DNA from: Paragonimus skrjabini miyazakii | Lineage: Eukaryota; Platyhelminthes; Trematoda; Plagiorchiida; Troglotrematidae | Reading direction: 5' to 3' | DNA length: 64,000 nucleotides | NCBI GenBank assembly: GCA_014338405.1 | Contig: JTDE01000243.1 | Span: forward strand, 261,192-325,191 | Program-made: the position numbers and the translations under genes | The notes under the pieces: generated by a model | What the model saw: only the letters and a program-made list of their open reading frames with translations | Told to the model about the DNA's origin: nothing | Databases searched by the model: none | Shown: piece by piece, positions 10,371-19,799 of the stretch | Position numbering within the stretch: the first letter of the stretch is position 1 | Layout of the letters: each line of letters starts with the position of its first letter

Positions 10371-13300
10371 AACCAAAATTGTTTTACATGATTTCTACGG
10401 GGATTTTCAATCATTTGAAAAATACTTAAAATATTACCATAAAGCGTTCTTTTGTTCAACCAAAATCGAGTTTCAAATTGGCATGTGTTGATTGGTGCAC
10501 GAGACCGAAGGGAATATGTTCACTTTTGAAATATTTCATGTGATTAGAAAACTGGTTTATTCCAACTGTTTCGTTCGCATTCCTTGGGCCAATTAGGATT
10601 AGGGTTGTAATTTTTCAAATGACCAATGTCGTGCATTATTTATTGTGCTCCACGCCAGTGTAGCCTTAAAATCTTACGTCTGTTAACTGTAACGTGTGAT
10701 ATGAACCACATGAGCTTCACTCATGGTAGCATAGTTCTGTTGTACACGCACACAAACTTAGTCGAAAGTTTTATCTTTATTCCGATGAGTGTTGTGCAAA
10801 CTAGTATCCTGTCAATGTGGATAAGTTGAAAATACAGAAAACTTGTGAATCATCAGGCCAAATTGGGCTTCTTTCTCCTAGCGGATTATCATTTCTTAGT
10901 ACAGTTTTACTTATTTGATATGTGATAGAATGGTTGTGCTCTTCAGCTTGAATGTGAAACCATATTCTTAACGAAACATGAAACAGAGGAGCTTTAATGA
11001 TAGGATCTAGGCTGTGGGGAAAGGATATTGGAAATATAAGACAAGAAGTATTTGCATATAGAAGATCACACTATTTATCTCTTAAAGGGCTTTGAAAAGA
11101 AACAGAAATACCTGGGTTGCCAACTGAACAAGAACTTCGGCATACAGTGCACCAGCACAGAAAAAAAGGTGGAAGACCACCATGACCCAAGTTTCTGAAA
11201 AGCATGATGAGCAAGGTACCGGGGGATGGAGGTCGGTGGTCGATATGAACGATAATGTGTACACAATTGACTGGGCTTACTTACGTCTGACGTAACCGTT
11301 CTCTCTCTTCGCTGGCGAAATTGGACGGATATGTTGACGAGTCACACATTTATATCAGTCATCATATTCGCTACCGTGTTCACTGAAAACCGATTTAGTC
11401 ACGTCGTCACAACCTATGGCATCTATAGGTCTTTCGTATACCGCGAAATTGAATTTACGGCCATACTGCTATCTACCCAATGAACCTTCGGACATCCCTA
11501 CGGATCATAGTCCTCCATACGGTTTGTTTCAAGACAACTTCATGCTGTGAGTCGAGACTGATGTGACAAAGCGAAAGACTCACCCGGGTAACATTCTGGT
11601 ATTGCAAGTTCTAGTCAACAGAAGTTCACTTACCTACGGTGAACCACTGTTGTAACAATCAATGCGGGATCCATAATTAGCCGCTACACAAAAGTTTCCC
11701 AGCCAACGGAGGTGATTGACCATCGACATAAATTCATTCCCGTACATGTCTGCCCAGCGAAATATCTCAGTGTTCGGAACCATGTCCGAACCCAAAGTAC
11801 CTAGGGTGTATCTTGAATGTTGAAAATAAGAAAGGCTCAGACGCAACACATTCCGATGATACGGTGTCCAAGTTTTACTGCTGAACAGCGGTGTATACAG
11901 TATCTTTGAGCGTTAGACAAGAAGCATTGTTTTCATCGTCATGATGCGGTTCTTCGAGGTACATCTTGCAGTGCACATTAAAACATACGAGCTCGCAACT
12001 CTCGGTTCATAGACAGATTTCACAACTGACTGCCACCCAAACAGCAGAAGTCTGTGCGCCCATCCACATTGTCCCCAATAAAATAGACTTCAGTTGTGGG
12101 TACAGCATCATCACCAAGAGAGAACTGGGGGAGGGAAAATATCTCACCTATGTTAACCAGGTCAATGTGATATACCGCGGTTGTAAAATCCTCAGCTATT
12201 CTCTGCAATTTCTCTTTGCTGAATGTAACTTGCACGTAGTCATCTACAATCTTTTACATGTGAAAAGTTGGAATACGTGACAGGTCTGGACAGCGGAAAC
12301 TCCTGGTATTCGACAGACGACCATCCATGTAGTATCAAACTGGTAAATCGTCCTCCTAATTCTAAAGCGTGGTTCTGAAATGCGGTGAAGTATATGTTAC
12401 GTGTGATTGGGATAGACCATAACTCTGTTTTGAACCAGTGGTAAGTTCGAAGTCAGCAGATGTCACTCCATACAACCACATCTTCACTCCCACGCCCGCA
12501 CTTAACTTTTTGATTAAAATGTCGAAATTATCTGAACGTATAAAGTTCACCATCAATGTCTACAGTGGTCCACAAATTCAACCGTTTCCGGTAAATCGAC
12601 GAGATCTTTTAGAAGTTGATTGCGTTCACGATACAGAAATCTGTTGTGAATACAAGTTCGTCGGTCTCTTATTTTAACTTTGATGAATTGGAATGTGTAT
12701 TATTCAGGAATAATGTTATTGTACTTAACAAGCACTGTTTTTAAAAGTGAGATTTTCGTCAGCCCGGTTAATTCACACCAGCTTTCTTCTGCAGACTGGT
12801 TAACTTTCTCTCGACTCATTCCAGTTTTACCAACCCAAACCTAACTTCGACAGATACAAAATGGGTTAGGTTTCTCAAGAGCCCAAAACTGCGAATTCTG
12901 TGTGAGGCCGTCCCTAAGAAAGATTATTTTACAACAAAAAATGGCTTTTTTTACCCTCACTGTATCAAGCGACCATACATAGAATTGCATTAGGCGTCAT
13001 CTGATACCCGTAAGCTTTTGTGTTTCCAAGTGGTTTCGCGAGCTGAGAGTGAATTCCGGCAAGCATGTTATATACAGTATTGGTACTTGTTCTGAACACA
13101 TCTCATATGCGTCATTTTCATTTAAGTACTCTTCACTTACGCCCTGAGCTTCAGTTACCGCCTCTCGGTACACTTATTTACTGAGGTGTGAGCTGAGTGG
13201 AAGAAGTTTATGAAAGCAAACTACACAGTATCTATGGTTCATGTCTACAACTAGTAATAAAACAAGACCAGTTCACATGTAGAACATATTCTCGGGTGGT

Positions 13301-14748
13301 CGCGATAACAACAAGCCCAAAATAAATGATGAGATAGATGGGAGATAGATGAGATAGAATGGAAACAATAAACAACGTGCCTTAATGGTTTTAACCCAAC
13401 CGTGATTTCAAACCTTGACCACTTTAGACAGTAAAGCCACAAACGGACCACTCCAAAACTTGTGAGTGACACGGATGATAAAGGATGGACAAGGATGAAA
13501 AATGGTGATGACACCTGCAAATCATTCAAATTTAAGCAGCATCTCTTCGAAATAATCCAAATCATTCCAAAATACATTACGTAGCTACACTGAATCTTGT
13601 GTTATCAAATTACCAACTACCTATTAAAAATGAACAGAGTACAAATGATCTGAGAATACCTGAGAAAACAGTGAACCACGAGTTATTAGTATAAACCGAA
13701 TGCTGACGATTCTTCGCTGACTTTTGCCAGTACCAAGTTTATGATCTCTGGTGGAGCGGGGAATAATGGCACTAAAACGCCTGTAAACCTCAAGTAACAA
13801 CGCATATCAAAAGGAATGAGTGTTAACACTGAAAAAACCAAGAATGTCTGACAAACGATGAACAATTTTGACGTAACCACCACCTATATTCGGTCGTAGC
13901 CATTGCAGTTGAATAAGACTTCCGATTTGGCCAATTCAAGGGAGGCAACTATTAAATAGGCCATTCGAAAGACTTATCTGGATGCGGAAGATCAATTATG
14001 GGCAGTGACTTCATGTTCAGTTTGAAATACTTTGAGTCCACAACTTAAAATATACTGGCTATTAAGCTGGCCAAACCATCCTGCGAAATGTTAATTCGTC
14101 ACAGTATGACAAAAGTTTTGGGAGCAATTTTATGACAAATTGCCAAACGGATGGTGTCAAAAGACGTACAGTTTGACCTAATTCTCTCAACTCAATCAGC
14201 GGCATGGAGCCCATGATAAATCAGAGACTATGGAAACTCCTGAAATTATTAATGACTTAACTATACGTTGTTCAGCAGCGGCAAGCACGTTGTCAGCGAT
14301 AAAATTGGATTGGGTTTCTCGATCTTTATTCAAGTGAAGGGTTACTTCAGCACATTATGAAGGATTTTAACAGGGTGTGTGCCTCACATGTCAAAGATAA
14401 AACTGAACGAAGGATAGTATGTACATTATTTTTATCAGTATTGTCAGATTGTTTCAACCGAATGTCGACGTATGTGCACAGAAATCTTGGAAAACCTTTA
14501 TGAGAGTCTAATAAAAGTGTAACAAAGGATATTAACAAAACTAGCATAGGGGTTTATCTGCGTTGTATACAACACGCAAGACGTTTTAAATTTGCCACAA
14601 GAATTGTATTCAGTTCTTGAAATAGTGTTAATTTTTCCCGCCTGTGATTGAACAAAGCCTACAGGATTAAGAAGAAACGCACAGCAAACAACCATATTTT
14701 CAGTGACACAGTTGGGCAATTAGAACACGGTAGATAGAACATGGAACC
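10371..14748. other. No recognisable gene; imperfect GATA-like repeat
   Basis: I find only short frames. An imperfect GAGATAGAT-type simple repeat lies at 13329-13362. Around 11080-11270 a locally GC-rich stretch has opposing short frames with no motif that I recognise. Confidence 0.5.
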
Positions 14749-14787
14749 TGATAGACGCAAGCACTTCGTACTGACTCGTCAGTATCA
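14749..14787 (-). ncRNA. Type I hammerhead ribozyme (PLE-2 tail)
   Basis: On the minus strand: stem I TGATA (14787-14783); core CTGACGA (14782-14776), a perfect CUGANGA; stem II GT-CAGT-AC (14775-14768); GAAG (14767-14764) in place of GAAA; stem III loop TGC-TT-GCG (14763-14756); TC (14755-14754); stem I return TATCA (14753-14749), fully complementary to TGATA. The A15.1 to G change still allows a G-U pair with U16.1. Predicted cleavage follows the C at 14754. It lies about 80 bases past the PLE-2 stop codon, matching reported PLE hammerheads. The one core deviation probably weakens catalysis. Confidence 0.75.
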
Positions 14788-14866
14788 AATTTACAATAAT
14801 ACGGATGCATTTTCATGGAAAACAACTGGAGGGGTGGATACTCAATAAGCGAGTTAAGATAGGTTA

Positions 14867-15256
14867 TTAATTCCAGGGAAGAGCCAAATTCACGACCAAC
14901 TGTTTCTGAACACAAGGAGCTGACTCGAATCGGTTGATTGAAACTGTTTTGGCAAACCTCAGGAATCTTGCGTTAGAATGATGTAACGGAACTCTGAATG
15001 CACCAGATGGATCAACAACGTGACCAGTGGTCAGGACGTGTCTAACGACTGAGGAAACTGGCTGTTTACGTGTTTTAACAACATTGCCGTTCTCCAGTAA
15101 CACGGATTTCTGCACCCATTTAGGTAAATGTTTTTTCATTCTGGGGCACAAACATTTCTCGGTTCTGCTTATGTAGCTTTCTCCGCAGTTACGTACAAAT
15201 TGGTAAACACAATGTGAAGTGGCACCGATAGGCTGGTATCTTTTGACTGAATGCAC
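14867..15256 (-). pseudogene. PLE-2 GIY-YIG endonuclease domain
   Basis: The frame contains the GIY-YIG-like ESYISRTEKCLCPRMKKH (IG of the usual YIGRT replaced by IS), LPKWVQKS, the VSSVVRHVLTTGHVVDPS block with its histidine, and the PLE terminal signature CVQKQLVVNLALPWN before the stop at 14867. It belongs to the branch in which the spacer between the endonuclease motifs carries an extra basic segment (VVKTRKQPVS). The glycine lost from YIGRT suggests that it is inactive. It is out of frame with the RT part because of breaks between 15256 and 15430. Confidence 0.88.
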
Positions 15257-15328
15257 TGGGTCAGGGCAATTACATGGAGTTCAGCTGCATTGAACACAAT
15301 TAATTGAACTCTTCAGCCGTTGTGTTGT

Positions 15329-16340
15329 TTAATACATGATATAATCACCCTTAAAGGGCAGTTCTAGGTAGACCTTCCTTTGCTGTACAACGACCATCTG
15401 TTCGGGTGGTACTTTTTGTCTAATGTATTTATCTATGAACCTTCTGAGAGTAACCATCCAATTGTAGGACAGAGGTAACCAGATCCAGCTCTTCTGCAAG
15501 ACTGTCATGCGTACAGATTCGCCTTGCCCGTGTAAAAAGCACATTCACTAGTGTTCGTTTATGTCGGACCGGTGTGAAGCTGCTGAAGTTTTTGTATTGA
15601 CCGGACCACGTCGATTTCCTATAGACAGTTCTTTTAACCGAACCATCTTCTCGACGAATTATGAGTATATCTGGAAATGGCAAACAGTTTTTGACCTCAA
15701 ATTCACAAGTAACCTTTAAGTTAGGGTGATAACTATTTAGACGTTGCACCAGGTTATCTATCACCTGTTTAGATCGACTGAATATTAATGTGTCGTCGGC
15801 ATTACGTTTGTAGTATGACAAACTTCCTTTCTCTGTAGCTAGCTGTTTCCCAATTTTCACTATGAAAAAGTCTGCTAAGATGCGACCTAGTGGACCTCCC
15901 ATGACTACTCCATCTATTTGACGGATGGACTGCTCGTGAAAACGAAAACTGACAGTCTCAGTACAGAACAGCAAAGTTTCCTTCAGTATGTCGATCTGAA
16001 GTGGCAACGAAATGTGACTGACTTCAACGAGCTCACAAATACAGTCAATCGTTTCGTGTAGCGGAACATTTGTGAACAGTAACTGACCGTCTACATAGCA
16101 TATCAGTTCGTTAGCAAGACTGATTTTGTCCAAGTCACTGTCCGGTTCAAAAGAATACTTAATGGAATGTGTCTGAAATGGGGTTACAGTAACGACTAGC
16201 CAACGTGCCAACTTATGGTAAGAGGAGTTTGTCACTGTCAAAATTGAAATAAGCGGCATCCCGGACTTGTGCGTCTTCGGCAGGTCGATGTCAAGAAGCC
16301 GCCTTCCGCTTTTTGTTACCGTGGTGCATAGCATTTTCAC
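15329..16340 (-). pseudogene. PLE-2 reverse transcriptase and linker, catalytic box mutated
   Basis: Long, nearly continuous frame of about 300 codons. It reads DIDLPKTHKSGMPLISI, SSYHKLARWLVVTVTP, ELICYVDGQLLFTNVPLHET, RQIDGVVMGGPLGRILADFF and then YYKRNADDTLIFSRSKQ, where NADD (15792-15803) replaces the catalytic YVDD. The thumb follows, with RRICTHDSLAEELD. A frameshift near 15430-15540 moves the linker into another frame (overlapping frame at 15329-15544). Both aspartates of the box survive, but Tyr-Val are lost. The domain family is clear from the ordered motifs. The missing N-terminus suggests either 5' truncation or interruption by the gypsy fragment next to it. Confidence 0.9.
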
Positions 16341-16479
16341 AAATTATGCCCTTTTCGACAGCGTCGCTGCCAATGATTTCACAGGGCCGGCCACAACGAC
16401 GGTTTCTGCAAACCACAAACATTGACCGACATTGACCTACAAGTTCAAGAAGCCAGGTGAGTCCCTTGTGGTTGGCAGA

Positions 16480-17160
16480 TCCAACAGTCTGCTGGTCACT
16501 TTCCAAGTCAGTGTCGCCGAGCGCCGAAGGTTCGTGTTTGTCGACATCGGTGGTCGCTTGGCCCGCCTGTAGCTTGACAGTGCCTCTTACATCACGATCA
16601 TCTCCGAGTAGCTTTGGCGATCCCTGGACAGCCCTCCTCTCCACCAGTCATCCCGGACGGCAACCAGTGCTTGTGGTGGTTCGGTGTAGCTTATTGGAAA
16701 ACGGCACTGTTCGATGTCGTTCCGCGGCACTCTCAACGGAGAGACATGCTAAGTCTCTAACGTTGGTCTGGACTTCCTCGGGCTTGATTAGTTCGAACCA
16801 CTTGACATCCTTGTTATTCCGATCCGGACTGTTTGAAACCAGGTCCGATCGCCTGCCGCACCCCAGAAGCTGTCCGACGACATTATTCGACAGCTCGCTC
16901 TCGTGCTGCTGGATGACCTCGGTCTTTGCTTCTGTACCCAGACCACGCTGTAACTTTGCTCTGAAAGTCAAACGGTCTTTCGCTGCAAACAGTCGGTTCC
17001 CTACGCAGCCCTGCCGCTTGGAGACCAGGAGTTGTGACGGCTGGATCAACTTCGTATTTTTGTGGCAGTCCCCTACTCCATTTGGGCCGCCCCAATAATC
17101 GTGTTAAGGTAGTCTAACGGATCCATTCGGATCTGTGGTGACTGCTCAGCTGACCTCAAT
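16480..17160 (+). pseudogene. Gypsy protease plus RT N-terminal remnant
   Basis: The plus strand reads RRRFVFVDIGGRLARL, a retroviral-type protease site in which the usual DTG/DSG has become DIGG (16540-16554). After several stops come VGLDFLGLD, IIRQLALVLLDDLG, the RT-entry block VPYAALPLGDQEL, WAAPIIVLR (WAAPI at 17083-17097) and NGSIRICGDCSADLN (17117-17158). In gypsy elements these precede the RT palm. Stops within the frame show old decay. Long open frames on the opposite strand here (16291-17095) are shadows with no recognisable motif. Confidence 0.8.
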
Positions 17161-17163
17161 GGT

Positions 17164-17600
17164 GTGTTGGAACCAATTTGCTACGTGTTTCCAGTGCATG
17201 GATATCCCGACATTCCTGTGCCAGACAACAAGGCACAATTCACGCCCTCACACTTCGAGGAGTTCTGCCACCGTTTACTCATTCAGCACACTCGTTCGAC
17301 GCCTTATCACCTGCGATGCAACAGCCAAACTGAACGTTTCGTTGCCAAATTCAAACAGGCGCTTCTCAAATTTCGCGGGGAGAGGACCACAGACGAGGTG
17401 CTGCAGAATTTTTGTTCGTCTACCATACAATCACCAACTCTGCAACTCCCGACATCCACTCACCAACCAAAGCTCTTGTAGATCGTAAGCTCCAAACAGT
17501 CCATCACGCTCTCATTTCCACAAACCAGCCAACACAGGTGCCCAGCCCCAAAACCAACAACGGTCTAGCTATTGGAGAAAGCGTTTCTCATTACCCTTGA
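17164..17600 (+). pseudogene. Gypsy integrase core (DDE) and C-terminal remnant
   Basis: The frame at 17164-17481 keeps the second half of the integrase catalytic core: VPDNKAQFTPSHFEEFCHRL, RSTPYHLRCNSQTERFVAKF and KQALLKFRGERTTDEVLQNF. Between the Asp of PDN and the Glu of QTERF there are exactly 35 residues, the D-35-E spacing of retroviral-type integrases. A frame change near 17412 continues into HHALISTNQPTQVPSPKTNN. The first catalytic Asp is missing because the sequence upstream jumps straight from an RT-type block (LNGVLEPICYVFPV) into GYPDIPVPDN at about 17200. It joins target DNA in intact elements; here it cannot function. Confidence 0.85.
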
Positions 17601-17838
17601 CCAGCGGATCATAACAGTAACATTATTCACTCTGTTTATCCGATGAAACTTTTTTCGGTCAACTAATATCGACAGCATCTACACATGCACATCTTTATCT
17701 AGAACGACAGCCTCAAAGCCCAAATATATCTTCACGAGTTTAGGAGCAATCCTACATCTCAATCTGGCCACACGACGCGGCAATCTACAGGTCATACAGG
17801 GAAAACGTTGACTTGCACGTGAATTTTTGTAGATATCT
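17601..17838. other. Spacer between gypsy fragment and PLE-3
   Basis: Nothing was recognised. An LTR could be expected here but no matching partner was found upstream. Confidence 0.4.
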
Positions 17839-18570
17839 TTGCTCATTGAATGCACACAACAAGGTCGATATCCCTATCAGTTAATCCGACTCTTAAAGAA
17901 TAACAAACTGAAGATGATCAATAATAACCTCAGACGTATTGTCACAACCCACATTGAAACTACTCAAGTGCGACTGGCTGGTTTGCGTCAGACACACTAC
18001 CATCTTTTATCTATCGTCGAAAACTAGCCAATTTGCTATCATATCATTTTTTAAACCATTCTGTAAGAATATCGTCGATCCTACATAGAGGACCTTTATC
18101 AATCAGTTGCGGAAGTTACGTACGAAGCACGGGGAGAAACTAATTCCACTAGATCCCAGTAAGTATGTAGTGAACTTTTCTCCAGTACCGTTGAATTTGA
18201 TGCAACTAGGAGCGTCAGCTTTAGGTTTTGATTGTAAAATGCTATCACATGAGCTTGATCGCATTCGCATTGAGGCCCAGTTCGAGAATCTTACTGGTTA
18301 CTTGTAAGATCTCCGAACAGCTAGTACTGGCAATCTTTGTCGGTGAAAGACTAAGTTCACCGATATAGCTTATCGGGTCATCACGAACCCTAGTAATAGC
18401 CGGTGTGTTATCACGAGGCAACACCTGCAATCGTTAAAAGAGCTTGAGTCAAAAAACGTAGTTATACTTAGGCTGGACTCGGGCTCTGCAGACGTCATTG
18501 TAAGCAAAGATGCGTATGCACAGAAGATGTTAATATTGGCTGATCGAACAAAGTTTCAGCGAATAGAGAG
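17839..18570 (+). pseudogene. PLE-3: N-terminal region of a Penelope-like polyprotein
   Basis: The plus strand carries the region upstream of the RT palm that the other copies in this window lack. The first block reads RRIVTTHIETTQVRLAGLRQ and THYHLL (frame at 17839-18027). After a frame change come VVNFSPVPLNLMQLGASALG and SHELDRIRIEAQFENL (18107-18307). Two stops later comes LQSLKELESKNVVILRLDSG, then YAQKMLILADRTKFQRIE (to about 18563). The last two blocks correspond to the PLE segment in which a lysine-aspartate-glycine motif precedes RT motif 1; here it is LDSG. No palm, YVDD or endonuclease follows, so the copy is cut at its 3' end. It is N-terminal by position in the family; the assignment rests on pattern recognition. 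Confidence 0.7.
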
Positions 18571-18767
18571 ATAGTGGATAATGTTACCGAAATAGAAGAC
18601 CACATAGGACGATAGAAAAGTTGTTTGCGGCAATCAGCAACGTAGGTGAGCATTAATGTTGAATACTACGTCCTTCTTAAGTCAGAGTTTTGACTGGGAA
18701 AGAATTAAACATCACGAAACTAGTGCATACTCAAACTCGCGCCATGATTGTCAATTTTCACAGCACG

Positions 18768-18812
18768 CTGATGAGGCACACTTATTTCCTGAAACCGAAA
18801 ATTATTTTGGTC
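18768..18812 (+). ncRNA. Hammerhead-like core without stem I (weak)
   Basis: The order is CTGATGA (18768-18774), a poor stem II (18775-18790), GAAA (18791-18794), a six-pair stem III CCGAAA-ATTA-TTTTGG (18795-18810) and then TC. Flanks CAGCACG and ATTCTGG do not pair as stem I. It sits just beyond the PLE-3 remnant. It is possibly chance, possibly a decayed ribozyme. Confidence 0.2.
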
Positions 18813-18879
18813 ATTCTGGAAAGCATTACGTGTGTCAATAGGATAATACACCATGATTCGCTGTACAGTCGTTATTGAG

Positions 18880-19500
18880 ACTGATGCAACATGACTATAT
18901 TTCTCTCTTTTCTCTTAATGTGGTTTTAATACATAAAACGGAATAATGACTGTTATCGGTAAGCAGTCCCAGCATATTATTAATCTGAAGAAATATCGTT
19001 TCTACCACCTACATTTTATTTGCTGAAACGATTCTATGATTACATACTACTAAACCATTAATGGATACACCGGTGTGAGTTACCAAATTTTGCGGCAATA
19101 TTTTAACATCTAGATTGTTTTAAGAATCATAACAAATGTGAACGGTATCGTTGGTTACAAGGTCACCGTGGTGATTACTATGTTTCCTGTTTCGGTTTTA
19201 TCAAGGAATTCACGAGGCTATCGATATGGGAATGAATCATGTTGCCTCGGATGTTGTGCTCATCATGGCCTTGTGAGCTGTTAACTGGTTGTGTTTTGTG
19301 ATGTTCATTGACGCAGTAGAAGGATGGTATAATTAAAACTAAAATACCGATTACTGGGATGTATCTTGATGGTCATCAATTTTTCACACGACAAAACTAT
19401 TGCTGTTTAAGGATAATATAGTTGATAAGGCAACTAAATCACCTTTAACGCAATTTCATTTAAATGCGTGAAAATATACGTGAAATAAGGACGTATCCGA
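18880..19500. other. No recognisable feature
   Basis: AT-rich DNA with no motif that I can support. Confidence 0.5.
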
Positions 19501-19555
19501 TTATTTCAATTTGAACTTCACCCACAATTGATAATAGCTGTCGCATTCCCATAGA
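19501..19555 (+). repeat. Inverted repeat, left arm
   Basis: Pairs with 19745-19799. Contains CACCCACAATTGAT and GTCGCATTCCCATAGA. The same end sequence, single-armed, occurs at about 45313-45365 and 55701-55755. Confidence 0.85.
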
Positions 19556-19584
19556 CCATCCAGTTGGCCCCTTTCGAAAAGAAC

Positions 19585-19627
19585 CACTAGACTCGAGTTT
19601 CGCTCTCATTACAACTCGTCAGTAGTG
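19585..19627 (-). ncRNA. Type I hammerhead ribozyme in tRNA-promoter element
   Basis: On the minus strand: stem I CACTA (19627-19623); core CTGACGA (19622-19616); stem II closed by GTT/AGC (19615-19602); GAAA (19601-19598); minimal stem III from the self-complementary CTCGAG (19597-19592); then TC, with cleavage after the C at 19590; stem I return TAGTG (19589-19585). Every conserved core base is present. Stem III is so short that it could fold only a closing pair or two alone; its palindrome would let two transcripts pair, as known for dimeric hammerheads. Confidence 0.82.
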
Positions 19628-19645
19628 CATATCATCGCCACTGCC

Positions 19646-19701
19646 GGGACTAAAACCACGACCACACTGTTCATGAGGCAACCGTGTTTACCACTGCGCC
19701 A
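19646..19701 (-). promoter_or_regulatory. tRNA-like internal RNA polymerase III promoter (A and B boxes)
   Basis: Minus-strand TGGCGCAGTGGTAAACACGG (19701-19682) fits the A-box pattern TGGCNNAGTGG. GGTTTTAGTCCC (19657-19646) fits a decayed B box (GGTTCGANTCC). Spacing and the flanking tRNA-like GTTGCCTCATGA support a tRNA origin, but no complete tRNA cloverleaf remains. Confidence 0.7.
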
Positions 19702-19744
19702 TTAACCTCACGTTAGGCACGACCGAATTATCATATGTGAACGC

Positions 19745-19799
19745 TCTATGGGAATGCGACAGCTGCTATCAATTGTGGGTGATTTTCAAGTTGAAATAA
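19745..19799 (+). repeat. Inverted repeat, right arm
   Basis: Reverse complement of 19501-19555 with about five mismatches; contains TCTATGGGAATGCGAC and ATCAATTGTGGGTGA. Confidence 0.85.

Larger units (their letters stand above)
14749..16340 (-). mobile_element. PLE-2: Penelope-like element, degenerate, with hammerhead in its tail
   Basis: A minus-strand element of a different PLE subfamily from PLE-1: RT (16340-15429), linker (15544-15329), GIY-YIG endonuclease (15256-14867), stop, then about 80 bases of tail before a hammerhead fold (14749-14787). It faces away from the gypsy fragment that begins at about 16.44 kb. Its 5' part, upstream of the PKTHK block, is missing. The catalytic box is mutated, so this copy is dead. 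Confidence 0.9.
16440..17600 (+). mobile_element. Ty3/gypsy-like LTR retrotransposon pol fragment with internal deletion
   Basis: The plus strand carries, in order, protease-like, RT amino-terminal, integrase core and integrase carboxy-terminal sequence, in shifting frames with many stops. Most of RT, all of RNase H and the integrase zinc region are missing. I see no LTR pair, primer-binding site or polypurine tract, so this is an internal relic. It resembles the CsRn1-type gypsy group common in flukes; that placement is inferred from the motif wording only. It lies between PLE-2 (opposite strand) and PLE-3 (same strand). Confidence 0.85.
19501..19799 (-). mobile_element. Short tRNA-promoter/hammerhead element (SM-alpha-like) with inverted ends
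   Basis: A 299-bp unit. Ends 19501-19555 and 19745-19799 are inverted repeats of each other, about 50 of 55 positions matching. Read on the minus strand: inverted end, a tRNA-like promoter (A box-like TGGCGCAGTGGT within 19701-19682; B box-like GGTTTTAGTCCC, 19657-19646), then a hammerhead ribozyme (19627-19585), then the 3' tail. A tRNA-type Pol III promoter followed by a hammerhead is the layout of the schistosome SM-alpha SINE-like repeats. Related pieces lie at about 27.9, 39.4, 45.0, 51.1, 53.1, 55.7 and 60.3 kb. No clear target-site duplication is seen. Confidence 0.8.

Noticed and set aside
16291..17095. Long minus-strand open frames of 117 and 133 codons
   Set aside because: They lie antisense to recognisable gypsy protease/RT sequence and show no motif of their own; shadows.
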